Shown here piece after piece: positions 57,013 to 64,000 of a stretch of 64,000 nucleotides of DNA (its first letter is position 1; every line of letters begins with the position of its first letter). The notes beneath the pieces were generated by a model that searched no databases, was not told the DNA's origin, and saw nothing but the letters and a program-made list of their open reading frames with translations. The stretch is from Haberlea rhodopensis (taxonomy: Eukaryota > Streptophyta > Magnoliopsida > Lamiales > Gesneriaceae), in NCBI GenBank assembly GCA_907163345.1, contig CAJQUN010000021.1, positions 7,502,001 to 7,566,000 on the forward strand, in the 5' to 3' direction. The translations under genes were made by a program, and so were the position numbers.

Positions 57013-57024
57013 TGGTATCAGAGC
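57013..57024 (+). promoter_or_regulatory. Primer-binding site of the copia LTR
   Basis: TGGTATCAGAGC, perfect complement to the initiator Met tRNA 3' end, two bases after the LTR. Confidence 0.85.
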
Positions 57025-59300
57025 GAGGTCATGGGTTCGAGCCGTCCAAGAAAAGGTTTATGGGGATTCTTCTTCCGGGAAGAGTCTGGGCAAGGCTCTT
57101 AGCGATTTCTATATACACTTGTAGAAGGATGGCTCTGCACTGTCTATGACATAACAAGTCCAACTCATTGGGACCCACGTAGTGCGGCCCCTCAGTCCAC
57201 CTGTCATGTAATACGCGGCTTTGCACTACCATTATATAAGAAAATGTAGATTGACTTTGAACATATTATCAAAATTAAACGTTAAATAGTTGTTTCACAA
57301 AAAAATGCTGAAAATATATCAAATTTCTCAGTATTCTGATTATTATTTACGTAACATATTCTTAAAAAATATTAATTACTTAATAATGTATGTTGAATTG
57401 GTTCACATGATTGGATTTCAATAAATTTAGTAATGATATTCGTCATTTTCAAAAATCAAAATAATTTATTTTTTAAGGAAGAAAAATCATTTATATTAAT
57501 AGATAACAAATTATTCAAGTTGAATTATTCATGTTCAATGGCTAGAAAAAAATTCAATAAAAAATATTCAAATGACTCCTCCACTTTTAACTACAATACA
57601 AGTAGAGATCGTATTGGCTTGTGCGGGATTATACAATTTTTTTTTCTCAAGGAGTGTCATTCTGATAGTTGAATCAGATAATGAAGCTTCATCACCTTCA
57701 TCAGAAAAAGTCAATAAAAACATAGAAAGTATACATACACCCCTTGAACTATTTTAGAAACTATCCACTAGTTATTCAGTGAGGTCACATAAAAGTGGCT
57801 GTACATTGAAATTTTCATCAAATACTCGGTATAATAATTTCATTTTTCAACTTCTGTTAAATGTTGATTCCTCTCCCTCATTTCTTTCAGATCTACTAAC
57901 AAACACCAACCAGATTTTGGATTCTTTAGATTCAATAAACATTTTATGTTATTTCAACGTCCTCCGATTGACTATCATGGAGTATAAATCCCATATATGA
58001 ACGAACAGCCCCATTCAAGCCTTTACGATGATTAATTATCACAAAAAATAGTGAACGAGGGGTCAAATCGCAAGATTACAGCAAGGACTAGACGTTATAG
58101 GCCATGGTTCACCGACACAATCACGGAGAGCATTGCGGAGACTGTTATTCCATTTATATTGACATTTCGCTTAATAATTGTGGTTACTGTCGCGTAATTT
58201 TTTTAATCAAAAATAAAAATAAATAGATAATTTTGACAAAATTTTAATGGAAAAAAAATTAAAAAAACTCTGCGGGCCGTGAAGGCCATGAAATTATCGT
58301 TCAAGACCTCGAAATCGCTGTTTTGTTAAGCTAGACCGTGAAATGACAGTTATATTTACGAACGACCATTCTGCGACCGATATTACGAACGTATACATAA
58401 ATCAACAAGTTCAAACAAGTTTCTCTCAAATCCGATGCAACAATTCAATCGCAAAAAAAAAATCATTTCTCATATGGTTTTAGAAATTTGAATAGAGAAG
58501 AGCATATACATTTCCACAAAACAGGAGCAGATCGTGAAAAGTAACATTACATGTACCAAATAATGAATATGCCCATCCATGCATGTTATACAAACAACAC
58601 AGTTCCAGGGCATTTCACATTTGGAAAACTGTCATTTTAGGCATGTTTTTTTTTATATAGACTAGTCAATTTCAGCACACATTGATAAAATTTACTAGAC
58701 AATTAACGAAAGTAAAGTTATGGGAGGGTTATTGAAAAATAAGAATAAAATTAGTGAAGGTGATAATTTAAAAATAAAATTTATATCATGCAAATACTTT
58801 TGCACAATATATTATATTTTTTATATTTAAAATAACTCATAAAATTTACGAAATAAATTATCCCAAAACAAAATGATATTTACTTCTAAAAGTATAATAA
58901 AATATATTATACATTCTTCAACTCATTTCTCATAAATACACTTCCAAAGAATATATTTACAAAACATAACCAATTCTACCAACAACTTTTAAATCATAAA
59001 TTCCCCCCTATTGTCGTTTAATGTGATTTTTCTCCTCGAATCATGGGTGCAACAGGTGCACCTCAAAGTACAACCCCAGATGAAATGTTATTGCCTAAAC
59101 AATTTCACGAAAATCAACAATAATTGGTCTGACATTATCATGTCATTACATGATGATTAGTCCTTGGAACATCATCATCAAGGGGCTAAAGTGTAGATTA
59201 AATATGGATCACTCTAGTAATTATCCACCGAACATCAAGGTAAATCACGATCAAAAGCTTACAGACCAGTGTACTGCAACAAATTTCGAACACTATCTTT
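57025..59300. other. Copia leader remnant, then AT-rich intergenic DNA
   Basis: 57025-57240 is a GC-richer stretch after the primer site, perhaps element leader, with GGTTCGAGCC resembling a tRNA-type B box. Beyond it DNA is AT-rich. Open frames at 57433-57672 and 57779-58000 have no motif. Confidence 0.35.
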
Positions 59301-59309
59301 TATCCGGAA

Positions 59310-59460
59310 ACATTGTTGCTGCTTTGAAGGGCACTGCCCTCAGGGGCATCATCCACGTTGAATCTTTTTTTTCTTTTTTAAAAAAAGATTCCAAATGAAT
59401 GGATATAATGCCCCTAAGGACACTACCCTTAAGGACATCATCAAACAAACCCTTTTATCC
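59310..59460. repeat. Possible MITE with ATCATC-rich ends
   Basis: GGGCACTGCCC, GGGCATCATC and ATGCCCCTAAGGACACTACC words lie around a T/A-rich centre, and AAGGACATCATCAAACAAAC here resembles AAGGGCATCATCAAACATC at about 30820, so a small repeated family is likely. Ends not fixed. Confidence 0.35.
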
Positions 59461-59959
59461 AATGCGACGTTTCAACAGTTTTTCGTTTCAAATCCATTCC
59501 AATCATACATAACACTTACCAAGATTTTGAACACTTCTAACAAGTTATAAATAAAATCCACGCAATAAAAATATAATTATAAGCTATATTCCTTCCAAAA
59601 TAACATATTTGACAGCAGAATAATGTATACACATATCGAAGAAGAACCCAAAATTTCTTACAAGAAAGGACAAATAAATGCATCTTCAGGTGAGTAAAGG
59701 TAAGGTTTCTGAAAAAATGAAAATGAAATTTCATGCTTTCATCATATGGTATCCTCTGTACATGGATTGCATGCACAAGGAGTTTCAAATAAAAAACATG
59801 CATAAATAGGTGGGATCACCAAAAAAAATGAGTGCGTCTACAACATAAGATTTGTCCATAGAGTAACCCTTATAGATCACAAATTTAATACAGTAGTCTC
59901 TTCCACCAAACCTAGAATTGTCTTGCCTGTTCTTGTCTTGCATTAAATGTCTGTCGTTC
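59461..59959. other. 3' flank and likely 3' UTR of the LysRS gene
   Basis: No coding sequence. The gene reads leftwards into this segment and its poly(A) site should lie here. Confidence 0.45.
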
Positions 59960-62900
59960 TTAAGATAGGACAACAATCTTTTCCACTGCTGCATTTGTGA
60001 AAATAATGTTGAGGTTAGTTATAAAAATTATAAACTCTCAGGAAACTCAAATTTCATCGAAGAAATTAAATTACGAAATATAACAGATTGCATACCTTGA
60101 GAAAGATGAGTTTCATCTTGTGATTTTGTGTTACTGGCGAAGAAAATTGCAAGAGTCACAATTAGTTGATATAATTAAGAGATGATAAATACCTTGACCA
60201 GGAGTATTGAATTACAGAAAGGGAAAATGTATGCATCAAGTTCTGGCGTAGAGGGATCGAAATGGAGATGATAAACAAACTTAATGAATAAAGGGATGCA
60301 ATCATAGAGCTGAATTTGCACCTTTCTTTGGTCAGTGGTTCATCTTGTGGTTTCATTGCTGGGAAAAGCAAAACTTCCTGTTCATCGGGACCAAGTGAAT
60401 AATTTATAATGGTAGGCGACAAATAACAGGTTAAAGATGAGGAAGTCGAAAAACATTTTATCGTTCTTGGAACTGACCTTAATGTTCTGTGAGTCGGTCA
60501 ACAACATTGTGAATCGATCAATACCCAATCCCCACCCACCAGTTGGAGGTAACCCATATTCAAGAGCAGTACAAAATGTTTCATCCAAGGCCATCGCTTC
60601 ATCATCACCAGATTGGCGGTCCTAGTTTAAGAGTACACACTTTCAGAATCAAATTATAGCCAACTTTACATAAACTTAAGGCTTCATCACTATAAAACCT
60701 TCAGCTGATCAGCAAATCGCTGGCGTTGTACAACAGGATCATTCAACTCAGTGTATGCATTGCAAAGCTGTCAAGTTAAGAATGAGATATAGAAATAGGG
60801 ATAAGTCGGGAATGCAAGCCATTAAAGAAATAAATAGAGAAGATGAAACAGGAGAATGAGATCTCTCATGATACCACTTACTTCATGCTTGTTGATGAAC
60901 AACTCAAACCTTTCAGTTAGGCCTGGTTTTGACCTATGCCATTTTGCCAATGGACTCATAATCTCTGGATGATTGATGATAAAAGTGGGGTTCGTACATG
61001 TCTCCTCAAGAAAATGGCCCACAAGCTGTATTTCGTAAAAGCTTAAAACAATTAATAGGAGAGAGAGAGAGAGGTCGAGTAAGGCAGTGATGGACATAAC
61101 AGAAACAGAATATCAATGGATCCAAGAGCAGCCAAGAGGCCCAACATTATTCTCCATGTATTTGCAGTTTGCTTAAATCTTAAGTCATGAAATGTTATTC
61201 AAATTTTACATGAACAGATTAATATGAAAATTAAAATAATGTCGCACTTAAATTCACAAGTTATGAACAAAGTGAAGGCATTGACAGGCACTAAAGAAAG
61301 CAAGCCCATATAAAGACTTTCAAGGGTACACCCCATCTCACCACCAAAGAACATATTTCAGCTAAACAAAGATGTGAAGCAATAATTATGTTTTCCTCCT
61401 GCCCTTGAAAATTTAAAGAAAAGAAAATATCTTACTTTGTCTAACAGTCTAGTAGTTGTTTGAGGAGGGGGACATTTGATATCAAACTTTAAACATGCAT
61501 CCGTCAGATATTTATTGGCTTCTTCACTGGAGAGGTCTTTGGGTATGCTAAGATTTGCCACCTTCTCTAACCCATCTATCATATCAATTCTCCTGTAGTT
61601 GTAAAAAAAGAATTGTCACGACTTAAATGCCATTAAGATTGAAATGTATGGTATGCAAATGAACACGAAGAAACCTGAAAGGAGGAGTGAAGTCAATCTC
61701 GATTGGATCTACATCCAACCCATTAGCGTGATATTTTATTTTATAGCCACCAGTAATTTCCTTGACCATTCCTGTCACACAGGATTTGTTCATAGAATTC
61801 CAAGGCAGAAGCAACATTTTTATTGAGTCAAAATTATATCCTATATTTCTTCTAAAAAAATTATATCCTATATCTTCCACTCACCACTGAGCATTTCTTC
61901 TGTCAGCTTCATCAAGTCATCGTAATCCGCAAACGCCATGTAAAACTCGCATGTAGTAAACTCAGGATTATGTGTTAGGTCAATTCCCTCGTTCCTAAAT
62001 TGTTTACCGATTTCGTATACACGGTCTAAGCCACCGACAACTAACTCCTTGAGATATAGTTCAGGTGCAATACGCATAAAAAGTTTCATATTGAGATCAT
62101 TGTGATGGGTCACGAAGGGCCTCGCGGCAGCTCCCCCAGCGATCATGTTCATCATGGGTGTTTCAACCTTAATGCAAGAACATTGCAAGGTAGGCAAGAA
62201 GAGTTTTGAGTTAATGCATACAACCAAGCTAGGGATAAGACATCAACCATTATATAGATTAAAGGAAATACTGGAATGAGGCTTACCTCCAAAAAATCTT
62301 GTTTATCAAGAAAACTTCTGATGTAAGAAATAATTTTAGACCTGGTCTTGAATATTTCCCGAACCTCCATGTTTAACATCAAATCCAAGTAACGCTGCCT
62401 ATATCGTGTTTCCTAGTATGAAATTTCCATAACTCGTAAACAGATTGGACATAGATGGAGTCATTTAATCAAATGCATTTAAAAATACTTACAGAGATCA
62501 ATGAATTGAAGCATAGAAAAGTTTAACATGGTAGACCAGTGTAAAAATAAGATGTAAAAGCAATTTAAAAAACGTGGGATCATTTGTCCGAAGTGAACAA
62601 TGAAGAAAGCCCAAGTACTAGTGTTATAATGCTTAGTCTTGAAACGGTATTTTCCCATTGACCTCACTATGAAGCAAAAAGAAAGGAGTTACTGGCTCAA
62701 TATAAAAAAAGATATCCAGTATGGAAAATGGTTAGGTTCTAACTTGCATTTTTTATCATATAACGTTATATAGATCAACTAAACCTCAATTGCAATCTCA
62801 AAGTTTATTTTGAACCATTTTTTTCTGCATTTCACCTTTATCCAGAATGCTCTGCATTAAGAACTTGAAATGAGATAATTAAAACTTATTAAAAACGTTG

Positions 62901-63499
62901 TTACTAAAATTGAATCCATAGAGCGAGTCCTTTGAAGTGATGACTGCAAAAATCAAGTTATGATCTTCGCCCAGACATTTCTGGCTCAACCATACAGTCA
63001 AAGAGAAACAGGTAATGTTTATGTCTAGTAGTTCATCATGCATAGGTAATGTACTAACTTGCCTACACACATCCTACTCCAACAAGCAGGTACATGATGC
63101 AGTCAACCAATCAGACCAGTGGTGCATTAGCTGGTTCCAAAGACTTAGTTTCTGGATTCGAGTCATAGGGTGGTGCATGTGGATAAACTTTAAAAAAACC
63201 AAGTACATGAACGTCCAAAAAATTGATTGCTTTGTTCCTTACCTGATCCTTCAACGTGTAGGCATCAAGATTTCTACCAGTTCCTGGGACCCAAACATCA
63301 GTTATCTGTCCAGAATAATTCAATGTTAAGTCATACATTATTGATGCATGTAAATTGGTCAGCAACTGATATAAAACTAGAGTCACCTTGGCATTGTCAG
63401 AACCGGGACCAATTTTTGGCCGTGGCATCATATGTAGACAATGAGAAAGAACTACAAATGTTTTTGGAAAAATACTCAACTCCCCCCTTTTACTTTTAC
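59960..63499 (-). CDS. KRS: Cytosolic-type lysine-tRNA ligase (class II LysRS), C-terminal 12 exons
   Basis: Minus-strand exons 63387-63499, 63243-63305, 62287-62412, 61885-62167, 61675-61771, 61436-61592, 60882-61025, 60699-60767, 60478-60621, 60322-60377, 60096-60133 and 59960-59988 join in phase, giving 438 complete residues and a stop. Early exons give LSIFPKTFVVLSHC and the dimer-core/motif 1 border FLEVETPMMNMIAGG; motif 2 is FRNEGIDLTHNPEF (about 61950), motif 3 is GLGIDRFTMLL (about 60531). It charges tRNA-Lys with lysine in the cytosol using ATP. The eukaryotic-type core and AGGAAARPFVTHHND favour the cytosolic form over the organellar one. The N-terminal exons, including the tRNA-binding region, lie beyond the right edge. 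All splice sites are GT/AG; the last two small exons (ending EKIVVLS) are the least certain. Confidence 0.95.
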
Positions 63500-64000
63500 C
63501 TACAAAATGAAGTACCATAAGAGGAGATTTCTAAGACGGAATTACGTGAAGAATCTGGAAAAGCGGCATCCAAAACTAAGATAATTAATCACTTATAAGG
63601 AAATATACAATCATATATTAAATATAATTACAGGCAAACACATCATACCCATGAAAAACAAATAGTCGTCAATTCATTATATCATTCAATACAGGCATCA
63701 CATGCCATACAAACCAACAAACCTTAATTTCAAGACCTAAAAGTTTCAATGAACTATGTACACTCTCTCAGAGTGAACAATTACATATCTAAACAATGCA
63801 GCAGCTATGGAAATACCTTCAATTGCACACCTGAAGTAAATTCCACAAAAGGCAACTTTTGACATACCAAGTGCCGTTCTTATAAAACTCAAGTCTAGAT
63901 CTCAAGAAACAAAATTTTCTGGAAGGAAATCATTTTATTTTAGTAAAGACATCAAGGAATACACTGTTTTAGATATTAATGTATTTTGCCCAAAATATAT
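63500..64000 (-). other. Intron of the LysRS gene at the right edge
   Basis: No exon was recognised. The first LysRS exon seen begins after AG at 63500 in phase 1, so its partner lies beyond 64000. Confidence 0.5.

Noticed and set aside
57013..57060. tRNA-derived SINE (GGTATCAGAGC with GGTTCGAGCC)
   Set aside because: The first word is better explained as the primer-binding site next to a TGTTAGG...CCTAACA LTR; no tRNA fold.
60382..62388. Independent small genes in the LysRS region
   Set aside because: The open frames are single exons of LysRS and join in phase by GT/AG introns.

Overview
This window is nuclear DNA of a flowering plant, probably a eudicot. It has intron-bearing plant genes with GT/AG splice sites, AT-rich intergenic DNA, and many nested retrotransposons and DNA transposons. 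No rRNA, tRNA or CRISPR locus was found. All assignments come from reading translations and motifs by eye; no database search was run.

Host genes: (i) 365-1302 (-), four internal exons of an IFRD-family (interferon-related developmental regulator-like) gene that runs off the left edge; (ii) 29907-31337 (-), a complete three-exon CYSTM protein with XYPPX repeats; (iii) 45098-45301 (-), a small basic single-exon protein; (iv) 54111-55297 (-), a complete two-exon phytosulfokine (PSK) precursor with the YIYTQ pentapeptide; (v) 59960-63499 (-), the last twelve coding exons of a cytosolic-type class II lysyl-tRNA synthetase that continues beyond the right edge. A broken group VII ERF N-terminus carrying the MCGGAII N-degron lies at 24424-24720.

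Mobile DNA. 5.1-7.3 kb: LTR-like insert and a Ty1/copia 5' end. 8.6-16.5 kb: a Ty3/gypsy chromovirus whose whole polyprotein is in one frame but carries three stop codons, with a 5'-truncated left LTR and a full 1.95-kb right LTR. 16.5-19.6 kb: Athila/Tat-like gag fragment, an inverted relative of the chromovirus LTR, and a Sire-like copia LTR. 22.6-28.8 kb: LTR-like block, ERF-VII fragment, LINE endonuclease fragment with a MITE inside it, a duplicated segment and a foldback. 33-36.4 kb: decayed copia RT-RNase H and a solo LTR with perfect 5-bp target duplication. 48.7-54 kb: decayed gypsy pol and LINE ORF2 fragments. 55.5-57 kb: a copia LTR with its primer-binding site.

The most notable object is at 37824-44175: a 6352-bp Mutator-like element bounded by a perfect 9-bp target duplication (GTAGATTTA). 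It carries two convergent genes, a five-exon plant mobile domain (PMD/MAIN-like) gene (+) and a MuDR-type transposase (-). Inside each terminal inverted repeat is an array of odd-length palindromes built on GTCACGCCAACT-S-AGTTGGCGTGAC. Variant copies change both arms together, so the palindrome is kept while its sequence drifts. Both genes carry small frameshifts, several at G/C runs.
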